Source: Actinopolymorpha singaporensis (GTDB lineage Bacteria; Actinomycetota; Actinomycetes; Propionibacteriales; Actinopolymorphaceae). Taken from it: a stretch of 64,000 nucleotides of DNA. A program made the position numbers and the translations under genes. Every line of letters begins with the position of its first letter. Position 1 is the stretch's first letter. Positions 20,307 through 29,147 of the stretch are shown one piece after another. Below the pieces are notes generated by a model. That model was not told the origin of the DNA, ran no database searches, and was given only the letters and a program-made list of their open reading frames with translations. The stretch spans positions 5,753,981 to 5,817,980 of the forward strand of contig NZ_LT629732.1 of assembly GCF_900104745.1 (NCBI RefSeq). The letters run 5' to 3'.

Positions 20307-21074
20307 ATGGCCGAGTACGACGGTCTGGCCCGCGATCTCGTCAGGGTCGTGGCACAGAACGGCCTGCAGGCTCCGCTGCGAATCTGCGAGGCGGTGGTGG
20401 CCTCGCACCTGGCCGACGGTGCCGCGGTGACGTTGATCAGCGACCCGGATCGGCAGGAGCCGATCTGTGCCACCGACGAGATCGCCACCCGCCTGGACGA
20501 GCTCCAGTTCAGCCTCGCCGAGGGGCCCTGCCTGGATGCCCACACCTCCGGTCGTCCGGTGCTGGTGGCCGACATCACCGATCCCGCCGACACCCGCTGG
20601 CCCGGCTTCGCCGAAGGTGCTCGCGGCACGCGCGCGCGTGCGCTGTACGCGCTTCCGATGCGGATCGGCGGCGCCAGACTCGGCGTACTGGATCTGTACC
20701 GGCTGGAGCACGGGCCGTTGTCCCGCGGGGGGTTGACCATGGCGTTGCGGGCCGCGGATGCGGCGACGTGGGCCGTGCTCAACCCGGGCGCCGGAGGGCG
20801 GCAGGCTCCGCCGGGGGTGCTGGAGGACCTGATCGGCGCCGGGCTGGCACGAGCGGAGGTGCACCAGGCCACCGGAATGGTCGCCGTCCAGCTGGGCGTC
20901 CCGGTGGGGGCGGCACTGGCGCGGCTGCGGGCCCACGCCTTCGCCCATGGCCGGCCCCTGGCCGACGTGGCCCACGACGTGGTGACCCGGCGGCTGAGAC
21001 TCGACTCCACCGACGACCCACCCGGCGACGACCGCAATCTCCCCGGCGGGCCCGACGCCCCCTCAGGCCGGTGA
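20307..21074 (+). CDS. GAF-ANTAR domain regulator
   Basis: A 255-residue cytoplasmic protein. Residues about 10-155 form a GAF sensor domain (ICEAVVASHLADGAAVTL, ALPMRIGGARLGVLDLYR). Residues about 175-225 form an ANTAR RNA-binding domain (ARAEVHQATGMVAVQLGV, LRAHAFAHGRPLADVAHDVV). ANTAR proteins act as antiterminators by binding dual-hairpin RNAs; the ligand and target here are unknown. It is divergent from pabB across 240 bp, and its 3' end overlaps the convergent trxA gene by 12 nt. The tail after the ANTAR domain is disordered. Confidence 0.9.
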   Translation: MAEYDGLARDLVRVVAQNGLQAPLRICEAVVASHLADGAAVTLISDPDRQEPICATDEIATRLDELQFSLAEGPCLDAHTSGRPVLVADITDPADTRWPGFAEGARGTRARALYALPMRIGGARLGVLDLYRLEHGPLSRGGLTMALRAADAATWAVLNPGAGGRQAPPGVLEDLIGAGLARAEVHQATGMVAVQLGVPVGAALARLRAHAFAHGRPLADVAHDVVTRRLRLDSTDDPPGDDRNLPGGPDAPSGR

Positions 21075-21440
21075 CAGCACGTCCTCCAACTCGGCGAGCA
21101 GTCGCGCCTTCGAACGGGCGCCGACGAGCGACTTCACCACTTCCCCGCCGCGGTAGACCTGCATCGTCGGTACGGCCATCACGTGGGTGGACATGCCGGT
21201 CTGCGGGTTCTCGTCGTAGTTGATCTTGACCACCCGGAGGCGGTCGGCGTACTCCCCCGCGATCTGTTCGAGCACCGGCCCGAGCATCCGGCACGGCCCG
21301 CACCAGGTCGCCCAGAACTCCACCAGCACCGGCAGGTCGCTGCCGAGCACCCGGTCGGCGAAGGTCGCGTCGGTGACCGCCTCGAGTTCCTGGCCTGCCT
21401 GCCCGCGGGACGTACGGGAGGGGTTGTCGTTCAGCAGCAT
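21063..21440 (-). CDS. trxA: Thioredoxin
   Basis: A 125-residue thioredoxin with the active site WCGPC at residues 46-50, VVKINYDENP and the cis-Pro loop AVPTMQVYRGGE. About 20 extra N-terminal residues precede the fold. ATG 21440 lies inside the end of merR (10-nt overlap), so its translation is coupled to the redox- or thiol-type MerR regulator. It converges on the GAF-ANTAR gene with a 12-nt overlap. Confidence 0.93.
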   Translation of the reverse strand: MLLNDNPSRTSRGQAGQELEAVTDATFADRVLGSDLPVLVEFWATWCGPCRMLGPVLEQIAGEYADRLRVVKINYDENPQTGMSTHVMAVPTMQVYRGGEVVKSLVGARSKARLLAELEDVLSPA

Positions 21441-21832
21441 GTCGTGTCTCCAACGGTGGGGTCGGTCAGGTCGGAGGCCGTACGCCGCAGCGCGGTCGCC
21501 AACTGCGCTTCGATCTGGTCCCGCACCGCACCCAGCCGGGTGAGACAGTCGTCGATCTCGGCGAGCTTGGCGCGGTAGACCTGCACGGAGCTGGGGCACA
21601 CGTCACCGGCCTCGTGCCCGGACCGCAGGCACTCCACGAATGGCCGGGTCTCCTCCAGCGAGAACCCGATCGCCAGCAGGGAACGGATCTCCTCGACGAT
21701 CCGCCGGTCGGTGTCGCCGTAGTCGCGGTAGCCGTTCGACGTACGCCGCGCAGCCAGCAGCCCCTGCGACTCGTAGTAACGCAGTGCCCGCGTGGTCGTG
21801 CCGGTTCGTTCGGCAAGCTCTCCGATGCGCAT
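21431..21832 (-). CDS. MerR-family transcriptional regulator, cysteine-containing
   Basis: A 133-residue MerR regulator. The winged helix-turn-helix starts MRIGELAERTGTTTRALRYYES, fixing ATG 21832; a dimerisation coiled coil follows. Cysteines are at residues 68 and 79 (ECLRSGHEAGDVC), one in DDCL, and a Cys-Cys pair at the very C-terminus. This could bind a metal or sense oxidation; the inducer is unknown. It overlaps the thioredoxin gene, suggesting that the operon handles thiol stress. A perfect palindrome 29 bp upstream is the likely autoregulatory operator. Confidence 0.9.
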   Translation of the reverse strand: MRIGELAERTGTTTRALRYYESQGLLAARRTSNGYRDYGDTDRRIVEEIRSLLAIGFSLEETRPFVECLRSGHEAGDVCPSSVQVYRAKLAEIDDCLTRLGAVRDQIEAQLATALRRTASDLTDPTVGDTTCC

Positions 21833-21861
21833 CTGGCCTCCTCGACCACCGACGCTAGACC

Positions 21862-21877
21862 TTGACGTCGGCGTCAA
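21862..21877. promoter_or_regulatory. Palindromic operator TTGACG-N4-CGTCAA for the MerR regulator
   Basis: A perfect 6-bp inverted repeat with a 4-bp centre lies 29 bp upstream of the merR ATG. One arm reads TTGACG on the minus strand and can double as a -35 element. MerR regulators bind palindromes lying between or over the -35 and -10 elements, so this fits an autoregulated promoter of merR-trxA. Confidence 0.6.
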
Positions 21878-21950
21878 CGCCAGCACACGCGCACCGATTT
21901 CCGCGGCCTGTTCTCCCGGTGGATTCCGCCGGTGAGTTCGGGCGGTGAGC

Positions 21951-23606
21951 TCACAGGCCCAGTGCGGATCCTTCGGTACGCGGGTCGCTGCCGCCGGTGA
22001 GCACTCCCGTCACCGGGTCGCGGGCGATCACCTGGGCGCCGCTCTCCGCACTCCAGTCAGCGTCGACCGACACGTCGTGCCCGCGTTCGGCCAGCGCCGC
22101 GGCGTACTCCGCACCGACCCGGCCCTCCAGCGTCAGCGTGAACCTGCCGTCCTCCCCCGCCGACGGCGAGCTGATCCACAGCGGTTGCTCCACCGACTGC
22201 TGCGGGTCGAGACCGTGGTCGAGCAGCCCGGTGATCACCTGGAGGTTCCACTGCGGCTGCCGGTCGCCGCCCGGCGTGCCGCCGACGATGGCCATCCGGC
22301 CCTCCCGGTCGGCGATCAGGTAGCAGTTGAGCGTGTGCATGGGCAGCTTCCCGGGCGCGAAGACGTTGGGCGAGGCCTCGTCGAGGGAGAACGCCTGGCA
22401 GCGGTTGTTCAGCAGGACACCCGTGTCACCGGCGACCAGGCCGCTGCCGAAGTTCGCGGCCACGGACTGGATCAGCGACACCATCATGCCGTCGCGGTCG
22501 GTGACGCACAGGTAGGTGGTGTGGCCGGGGTCGAACGTGCCGGCGGGCACGTCGTGCCGGGCCTCGCGCCCGATCAGGCTCGCCCGCTCGCCCGCCCAGT
22601 CCTTCGACAGCAGCCGCTCCACCGGCGAGGGTCCGAACGCCGCGTCGCCACAGCAGTGGGCGTACCGGTCGGCGAACGCCAGCTTGGTCGCCTCCACCAG
22701 GAGGTGGGTGCGTTCCGGAGAGGCGGCGCCGAGGTCGGCGAGGTCGAAGCGTTCGGCGATGTTCAGCGCCTCCAGCATCACCAGACCCTGGCTGGGCAGG
22801 CAGGTCTGGAACACCCGGTGGCCTCGGTACGTCGTGGACAGCGGAGCCGACACGTCGGTGTGGTGGTCCTTGAAGTCCGCGGCGGACAACGCGCCGCCGG
22901 CCTGGGCCATGAACGCACCGATCCGCTCGGCGATCTCGCCCTGGTAGAAGACCTCGGGGCCACCGGCGGCCACCAGCTCCAGGGTGCGCGCGAGGTCGGG
23001 TTGCGCGAGCACGCTGCCGGGTGCGGGCGGCGTTCCGCCGGGGAGGAACACCCGGGCCGAGGACGGCGCCGCGGCCAGCAGGTCGGCGAACTTCGTGATG
23101 AAGCCCACCAGCACCGGCGACACCGGATGGCCGTGGGCGTAGCCGATCGCGGGCTGGGCGAGGTCGGCGAACGTTCTGGTGCCGTGGCGTTCGAGCAACG
23201 CGAACCAGCCGTGCACCGCACCGGGCACCGTCACCGACAGCGGACCGCGGCCCGGCAGGTGCACGCCGTCGCCGGCCTTCCGCATCGACTCCAGGCTCGC
23301 CGCACGCGGCGCGATTCCGCTGCCCTGGAAGGACGTCACGGTGCCTTCGGGGCCGGTTGCCTCCGGGTCGTGCACCAGCGCGAACAGGTCGCCGCCCAGC
23401 CCGCACATCTCCGGCATCACCACCGCCGCGACCAGCGCAGAGGCCACCGCGGCGTCCACGGCGTTGCCGCCTCCGGCGAGCACCCGCAGTCCGGCGCCGG
23501 TCACCAGCGGGTGGGCCGAGGCCACCATCCCGCCCTCGGCGAACACCGGGGCGATCCGGCGACGGGGCCAGGCGAACCCCGCGCTCGCAGTGCTCATCGT
23601 GCTCAC
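21951..23606 (-). CDS. ggt: Gamma-glutamyltransferase family protein
   Basis: A 551-residue N-terminal-nucleophile hydrolase of the gamma-glutamyltranspeptidase family. Autocleavage and catalysis should use Thr363 in GHTTYLCVTDRDG, aligned by its spacing to the Asp of the TTHYSVVD motif in the Escherichia coli enzyme. FGSGLVAGDTGVLLNNR and VGGTPGGDRQPQW match the family substrate-binding loops. No signal peptide is visible, so it is probably cytoplasmic and may be a GGT-like acylase rather than true glutathione hydrolase. Its ATG overlaps the stop of the binding-lipoprotein gene by 4 nt. Confidence 0.9.
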   Translation of the reverse strand: MSTMSTASAGFAWPRRRIAPVFAEGGMVASAHPLVTGAGLRVLAGGGNAVDAAVASALVAAVVMPEMCGLGGDLFALVHDPEATGPEGTVTSFQGSGIAPRAASLESMRKAGDGVHLPGRGPLSVTVPGAVHGWFALLERHGTRTFADLAQPAIGYAHGHPVSPVLVGFITKFADLLAAAPSSARVFLPGGTPPAPGSVLAQPDLARTLELVAAGGPEVFYQGEIAERIGAFMAQAGGALSAADFKDHHTDVSAPLSTTYRGHRVFQTCLPSQGLVMLEALNIAERFDLADLGAASPERTHLLVEATKLAFADRYAHCCGDAAFGPSPVERLLSKDWAGERASLIGREARHDVPAGTFDPGHTTYLCVTDRDGMMVSLIQSVAANFGSGLVAGDTGVLLNNRCQAFSLDEASPNVFAPGKLPMHTLNCYLIADREGRMAIVGGTPGGDRQPQWNLQVITGLLDHGLDPQQSVEQPLWISSPSAGEDGRFTLTLEGRVGAEYAAALAERGHDVSVDADWSAESGAQVIARDPVTGVLTGGSDPRTEGSALGL

Positions 23607-25417
23607 CGTGCTCCCTTCGCGGGCCGGAGGCGTCCGGCGTACAGCAACATGATCGTGAAGTTGTCGGCGTACGGCGAGTTCTGCAGCAGCGGATCGCCGT
23701 CGGGTGGCCAGGCGGTCACCCGAACCCCTTCCAGCGCAGGGTTGTTGCCGTACCGCTCGAACAACGGGATCATCGGCAACAGCTCGTTGAACGCCAGGCC
23801 GAGGGTGGTGACGGTGGCGCGTTGTGCCGCCTCGTCGAGGCCCTCACCCGCCTGGATCACCAGCCGCTGCAGGTCCACCGGGCCACGCACCTTCGTGCGC
23901 TGCCGCAACTCGAATCCCATCCCCCGGCCGCCCTGGTTCGCGGCCACCGGAATGTTGTGGATGAACAGGTCCTGGACGAAGGCGAAGTGCGGGTGTGGGT
24001 GCGCCGACGTGCCCCACGACTGGATGGCCAAGGAGAAGTTGCCCTTGTCCACGTCGATCGGCTGTTGTGACTCGGTGACCCCGCGCGGGGTGACCCTGAC
24101 ACCGAAGTCGGACAGCTGGCGCGCGACGTTCTCACCCGACGCCGACCAGTCGGCGTACTCCGCCGGGAAGGTGATCTCGTACTCCGCCGGCCTGCCTTGT
24201 GGCGTCAACCACCGCTTGCCCTGGCGCCGCCACCCCGCACCGGTCAGCAACCCGGCCGCCTTGTCCTGGTCGAACTCGTAGGCGTTCAGCCGGCCGCGGT
24301 CGGCTTCGGACATCCACTGCGGTACGAGGTTGTCGGAGAACCCTGCCAGGTAACGCACACCCCGGCCCGACCGCGCCAGCGAGACCTTGCCGTTGAGGTC
24401 CCGGTCGATCGCGTGCGCCAGTGCCTGCCGCGCGGCCGGGTCGGCGAACTCCGGCAGCCGGACGAGGTTGAACAGCAGCGCGGGCCCGGAGTAGACCGGT
24501 GGCCGGATGATCCGGAAGCCCTTCTTGACAAGCTGTTTCTCGGTCGCCACCGGGAAGCCGTGGGTGGCGTAGTCGAGACGTCTCGCGAGGACGACCGGCG
24601 TGATCGTGGTCGTCTCGCCGTTGTGAACGATCACCTTGTCGAAGGCGATCTTGTTCGCCGCGTACCCCTTGGGGTTCTTCACCAACGTCAACTGGGCGTT
24701 GGTGATGGTGTCGTAGTCGTAGTCGAACGGGCCGGACACGACAGCGCGTTCGGGCCGGAACGCCTGGAACTCCTCGTTCAGCTGCTTGCCCTCTGGAGTG
24801 TCCAGGTCCTTTCCGGACCCGAAGAGCCGCTGCGCGCGGCGCGCCCACGGGCCATAGGTCGCGTCCGCATGCAGGTGCTGGCGCAGGACGTAGCGCTCCA
24901 CGACGGTCGACGGCTTCCTCATGGTGAGTACGACGGTCCGGTCATCCTGCGCGCGTACGTCGTCCAGGTAGTCCCACAGCGAGTTCCGCATGATCCGCAG
25001 GCACCAGAAGGTGGTCAGGGCGTCCTTGCTGGTGATCGGCCTGCCGTCACTCCACTTCAGCCCGGACCGCAGCGTGCAGGTGAAGGTGCGAGCCGCCTCG
25101 TCGACCTGCCACTTCTCCAGCAGCATCGGTTCCCACTTCTGCTCCTTCCACCGATACATCGCGCCCGGGGCGAGGATCAGGTCGAGGTAGAAGTGGTCAC
25201 CGAGAATGGCGTCGGTCACGCCGTCCATCAGGTTGAAGTGGCCCTTGGGCGGTACCTGGTACGCCGTTCCACCGTGGAACTCCGTGGGCGCACCGGCCGC
25301 GCCGGGCTCGCCGTCCTGCCGGCACCCGGCCAGCGCCCAGGCACCCGCGCCGGCACCCATGGCGGCCAGGAGGTCCCGCCGGGTCAGGCGAGGAGTGTGA
25401 GCGGGAAATGAGGGCAT
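23603..25417 (-). CDS. ABC transporter substrate-binding lipoprotein, family 5 (peptide/opine type), Tat-exported
   Basis: A 604-residue SBP_bac_5 protein. The N-terminus has a twin-arginine motif (TRRDLLAAM, Arg13-Arg14) and a lipobox LAGC with Cys32, so it is a Tat lipoprotein. The body shows the typical TFTCTLRSGLKWSDGRPIT and ALAHAIDRDL segments. No permease or ATPase gene is adjacent, so it is an orphan binding protein. The 4-nt overlap with ggt suggests a peptide or gamma-glutamyl compound as ligand, but this is inference. Confidence 0.92.
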   Translation of the reverse strand: MPSFPAHTPRLTRRDLLAAMGAGAGAWALAGCRQDGEPGAAGAPTEFHGGTAYQVPPKGHFNLMDGVTDAILGDHFYLDLILAPGAMYRWKEQKWEPMLLEKWQVDEAARTFTCTLRSGLKWSDGRPITSKDALTTFWCLRIMRNSLWDYLDDVRAQDDRTVVLTMRKPSTVVERYVLRQHLHADATYGPWARRAQRLFGSGKDLDTPEGKQLNEEFQAFRPERAVVSGPFDYDYDTITNAQLTLVKNPKGYAANKIAFDKVIVHNGETTTITPVVLARRLDYATHGFPVATEKQLVKKGFRIIRPPVYSGPALLFNLVRLPEFADPAARQALAHAIDRDLNGKVSLARSGRGVRYLAGFSDNLVPQWMSEADRGRLNAYEFDQDKAAGLLTGAGWRRQGKRWLTPQGRPAEYEITFPAEYADWSASGENVARQLSDFGVRVTPRGVTESQQPIDVDKGNFSLAIQSWGTSAHPHPHFAFVQDLFIHNIPVAANQGGRGMGFELRQRTKVRGPVDLQRLVIQAGEGLDEAAQRATVTTLGLAFNELLPMIPLFERYGNNPALEGVRVTAWPPDGDPLLQNSPYADNFTIMLLYAGRLRPAKGAR

Positions 25418-25529
25418 CTGATGATTGTCGCGGCGGTACGCCGGCCGGCGAAAGCGTCGCGTGGCCCGCAGTCCTCGATAGGACAGGAGTTTCCGGATCC
25501 GGATGACCTCGGATGACCGGCGTGTTACC

Positions 25530-26855
25530 TCAGACCAGCGCCTCGTACACCCGCCCGATCGCGTCGGAGGCGATCGCGAGCCCCTCCTCGGCCTCGTCCT
25601 CGGTGAGGGTGAGCGGCGGCCCGATCCGGATCACGTTTCCGTGCAGACCGCCCTTGCCGACCAGTAGCCCGCCGCGCCGGCACTCCGCCAGCACCATCGC
25701 CGCAGCCCGCGGGCTGGGCGTGTCGGTGCCCGGCTCGACCAGCTCCAGGCCGATCATCAGCCCCTTGCCGCGTACGTCACCGACGATGTTCGTACCGTCG
25801 GCGAGCGCCCGCAGCCCGGACATCAGCTTCGCGCCGAGCTTGGCGGCGTTGGCCTGCAGGTCGTGGGCGAGCAGGTAGTCCAGGGTGGCGTTCGCGGCGG
25901 CCATCGCCAGCGGGTTGCCGCCGAACGTCGACAGGGAGCTCGCGTTCAGGCCGTCCATCAGGTCCGCGCGGGCGACCACGCCACCGATCGCCAGCCCGCC
26001 CGCGGCACCCTTGGCGAACGTCAGCACGTCGGGCACCACGTCGTGTGCCTGGTAGCCCCAGAAGTGCTCCCCTGTCCGGCCCCAGCCGGTCTGCACCTCG
26101 TCGGTCACGAAGTGGATGCCGTACTCGTCCAGCACCTGCTTCATCGCGCCGTACAGCCCGTCCGGCGGGGTGGCGAACCCACCCACGCCCTGGATCGGCT
26201 CGGCGATCATGCATGCCACGTCGCCGGCGGTGGTGGTCTGGATGACGTCGCGCAGGTCGTCCACGCACGCCTCGATGTAGTCGGCGTCGGACAGGTGGCG
26301 GAACGGGCTGCGGTAGCGGTACCCACCGTGCACGTAGCTCACGTGGACCGGGGACAGCGAGCTCGTACCCCAGCTCCGGTTGCCGGTGATCGCGACCGTG
26401 GCGAACGCGCGGCCGTGGTAGGAGTTGCGCAGCGCCAGCACCTGGTTGCTGCGCCGGGCGTGGGTGGTGAGCAGCAGCGCGGCCTCGTTGGCCTCCGTAC
26501 CGGAGTTGACGAAGAACACCTTCGCGCCGGGGATGCCGGACAGCTCCGCGACCCGTTCGGCGTACTCCACCTGGGCCCGCCCGAGGTAGGCGGTGGACGT
26601 GTGCACCACTCCGGTGTCGAGCTGGCGGCGGACTGCGTCGTTGATCTCGGGTACGCCATAGCCGAGGGAGTTGCTCAGGATCCCGGCGAAGAAGTCGAGG
26701 TAGGTCCGGCCGTCGCCGCCGGTGAGCCGGCGCCCCTGCCCGCCGACGATCTCCAGCGGGTCGTCGTAGTAGAGCGCCTGCCAGTTCGGGAGCACTGCGC
26801 GGTGCCGGGCGAGCAGGTCGCCGCCTCGCTCGGTGGCCCGGTCGGTGCTGGTCAT
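25530..26855 (-). CDS. Class III (PLP-dependent) aminotransferase
   Basis: A 441-residue fold-type I aminotransferase of the 4-aminobutyrate/alanine-glyoxylate (AGT2) class. [13 protein letters not shown] binds the PLP phosphate, [13 protein letters not shown] contains the Asp that pairs with the pyridine nitrogen, and Lys in [12 protein letters not shown] forms the Schiff base. ATG 26855 has a strong AGGAGGAG ribosome binding site; the longer frame upstream is unlikely. It lies 112 bp upstream of the peptide-binding lipoprotein and ggt on the same strand. Together they could process imported amines or gamma-glutamyl compounds, which is inferred from context. Confidence 0.92.
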   Translation of the reverse strand: MTSTDRATERGGDLLARHRAVLPNWQALYYDDPLEIVGGQGRRLTGGDGRTYLDFFAGILSNSLGYGVPEINDAVRRQLDTGVVHTSTAYLGRAQVEYAERVAELSGIPGAKVFFVNSGTEANEAALLLTTHARRSNQVLALRNSYHGRAFATVAITGNRSWGTSSLSPVHVSYVHGGYRYRSPFRHLSDADYIEACVDDLRDVIQTTTAGDVACMIAEPIQGVGGFATPPDGLYGAMKQVLDEYGIHFVTDEVQTGWGRTGEHFWGYQAHDVVPDVLTFAKGAAGGLAIGGVVARADLMDGLNASSLSTFGGNPLAMAAANATLDYLLAHDLQANAAKLGAKLMSGLRALADGTNIVGDVRGKGLMIGLELVEPGTDTPSPRAAAMVLAECRRGGLLVGKGGLHGNVIRIGPPLTLTEDEAEEGLAIASDAIGRVYEALV

Positions 26856-27037
26856 CGCCACTCCTCCTGCGTCGGTGGGCTCGCCCACCAGTGCGGGCAG
26901 GCGAGTCGCCTCCGACCCAGGCTAGGCCTTTCCCAGCACCGCGTGGGCAGCTGCGTCCTGCCGCCGCGCCAGCGTCTCCCTGTCCGGGAGTACCTCGTCG
27001 GACTCCGTCCCGGTGTAAAGGAGGCGGCGCCGCGCTG

Positions 27038-27829
27038 TCAGCCGTCGAGGGCGACGTAGATGTCCAGGCCGGCGACCTCGGTGAAGCCCAACCGCGTGTA
27101 GAGGCGGGCGGCCTCCTCGGTCTCGGGGTTGAGGTGGGCGAGTGTCGCGCCACCGCCGAAGCCCCAGGTCAGGATGTCCGCGGTGAGCGCGGCGCCGATG
27201 CCGCGCCTCCGGACCCCCGGAAGAACGCCCACGCCGAAGACGCCGACGCTCTCACCGCCGGGGCCGCCGGTGCGTATGCCGGTGGCCACGCCGACCGGCT
27301 CGCCGTCCAGCCGGGCCAGCACGGACCGGAAGCCGTCGGCCCCCAGTTGCGGGCGTACCCAGGCGAGGTTCTGCTCCACCGGGTCGCCGAACGCGTCCGC
27401 GTCCACGGTGGCGAAAAGTTCCGCCTCGTCGGGTCCGGCCGGGGTGATGGTGACCCCCGGTGGCGGCGCGGCGGGAGGGTCGTACGCCGGGGCCGCCAAT
27501 GTCATGCACCGCTTCCGGAACAACCACCGGCCGTACCGCCACGGGGTGCCTGCCGGCACCCGCACTCCCCACGGCACGCCTCGGGGTGCGTACCACGCGC
27601 GCACCTGCTCCAGGTCGAACAGCGCCGGGTCGGTCACGTCGCCGTTGTTCCACTGCGGGTGCGGCAGGCCGGAGGCCATCACCGAACAGCCCGGCAACCG
27701 CGCGGCACCGCCTCCGGCGGCCACCCGGATCCGGCCCATCGCCTGCCAGGCGTCCGCGTGCGCCGCCCACACCCGCGTGTCCACGGGCAGGTCCGGCAGG
27801 TCCGGCCTGGTCATCCCATCGGCGGTCAT
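27038..27829 (-). CDS. GNAT-family N-acetyltransferase
   Basis: A 263-residue protein with a C-terminal GNAT domain. Motif A is visible in VFGVGVLPGVRRRGIGAALT (acetyl-CoA-binding R-R-G-I-G), and the final strand is LYTRLGFTEVAGLDIYV. About 110 N-terminal residues are of unassigned type (MGRIRVAAGGGAARLPGCSV). The substrate is unknown. It lies 50 bp upstream of ftsY in the opposite sense of flow, i.e. downstream of ftsY on the same strand. Confidence 0.85.
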   Translation of the reverse strand: MTADGMTRPDLPDLPVDTRVWAAHADAWQAMGRIRVAAGGGAARLPGCSVMASGLPHPQWNNGDVTDPALFDLEQVRAWYAPRGVPWGVRVPAGTPWRYGRWLFRKRCMTLAAPAYDPPAAPPPGVTITPAGPDEAELFATVDADAFGDPVEQNLAWVRPQLGADGFRSVLARLDGEPVGVATGIRTGGPGGESVGVFGVGVLPGVRRRGIGAALTADILTWGFGGGATLAHLNPETEEAARLYTRLGFTEVAGLDIYVALDG

Positions 27830-27879
27830 CGGATCACCACCACGGTCACCACGTCGTCGCCGGGCCGGTCGCCGACTGG

Positions 27880-29067
27880 TCAGTCCGCGAGCAGCGCGTC
27901 GACGAACTCCTCCGGAGCGAACGGCGCGAGGTCGTCCGCGCCCTCGCCGAGGCCGACGAGCTTGACCGGCACGCCGAGTTCGCGCTGCACGGCGATGATG
28001 ATGCCGCCCTTGGCGGTGCTGTCCAGTTTGGTGAGCACGATGCCGGTGACGTCGACCACCTCGGCGAACACCCGGGCCTGGGTGAGGCCGTTCTGCCCGG
28101 TGGTGGCGTCGATGACCAGCAGCACCTCGCTCACCGGCGCCTGCTTCTCGATCACCCGCTTGACCTTGCCGAGCTCGTCCATCAGCCCGGTCTTGGTGTG
28201 CAGCCGGCCGGCGGTGTCGACGATCACCACGTCGGACTCCTGCTCCACCCCGGCCTTCACCGCGTCGAACGCCACACTGGCCGGGTCGCCACCCTCCGGG
28301 CCACGCACGGTGGGTACGCCCACCCGCTCACCCCAGGTCGCCAGCTGGGCGACCGCGGCGGCGCGGAAGGTGTCCGCGGCGCCCAGAATGACGTCCTTGT
28401 CCTCGGCGACGAGGACCCGGGCGAGCTTGCCGCAGGTGGTCGTCTTGCCGGTGCCGTTGACGCCGACGACGAGCACCACGGCGGGGTTCGTGGCCGTACG
28501 GTCGGCGTGCACCGAGCGGTCCAGATCGGTGCCGACGAGGTGCAGCAACTCTGACCGGAGGATCTCCCGCGCCTGCTCCGGGCTGGCGACACCCTCGACC
28601 CGCACCCGGGTGCGCAGCCGCTCGACCAGCTCCTGGGTCGGGCCCACGCCGACGTCGGCGGACAGCAGGGAGTCCTCGATCTCCTCCCAGGTGTCCTCGT
28701 CGATCCGGTCCCGGGACAGCATCGCCAGCAGGCCCTTGCCGAGCGCGCTCTGCGAACGCGCCAGCCGGGAACGAAGCCGGACCAGGCGGCCCTCGGCGGG
28801 TGCGGGCCGCTCCAAGGTGGGCGTGGGCGGCTCGACGAGATCGAGTTCCTCGGTGGGCGGAGCGGGGGCGCCGGTGCCGGTCGGGCGTTCGGCGGTCGTG
28901 ACCGGGCCCTCCGCCTCGGACTCCTTCTCGGCGGGCGGCGAGATGGTGCCGGCGCCTCGGTCCGCCTGCGGCGGCAGCTCACGGCGGCGGACCCTGGTGA
29001 TCAGGAACGTTCCGGCGGCGCCGAGGGCGATGACTGCGATGACGATGGCTGCGACGACGTACTCCAC
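27880..29067 (-). CDS. ftsY: Signal recognition particle receptor FtsY
   Basis: The SRP receptor GTPase. An N-terminal membrane helix (residues about 3-24, YVVAAIVIAVIALGAAGTF) is followed by an acidic A domain, the N domain and a G domain with GVNGTGKTTTCGKL, DTAGRLHTKT and TKLDSTAKGG. The 395-residue length is normal for actinobacteria. In relatives ftsY lies directly between smc and amtB; here it is flanked on both sides by accessory blocks. Confidence 0.97.
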   Translation of the reverse strand: MEYVVAAIVIAVIALGAAGTFLITRVRRRELPPQADRGAGTISPPAEKESEAEGPVTTAERPTGTGAPAPPTEELDLVEPPTPTLERPAPAEGRLVRLRSRLARSQSALGKGLLAMLSRDRIDEDTWEEIEDSLLSADVGVGPTQELVERLRTRVRVEGVASPEQAREILRSELLHLVGTDLDRSVHADRTATNPAVVLVVGVNGTGKTTTCGKLARVLVAEDKDVILGAADTFRAAAVAQLATWGERVGVPTVRGPEGGDPASVAFDAVKAGVEQESDVVIVDTAGRLHTKTGLMDELGKVKRVIEKQAPVSEVLLVIDATTGQNGLTQARVFAEVVDVTGIVLTKLDSTAKGGIIIAVQRELGVPVKLVGLGEGADDLAPFAPEEFVDALLAD

Positions 29068-29147
29068 GATCGTTCATCCTCCCAGACCCGGCCGGGAACC
29101 GCCGACGCCCGGGGTGGTCACAGCCGGTCACCACCCAAGGGCGCTGG

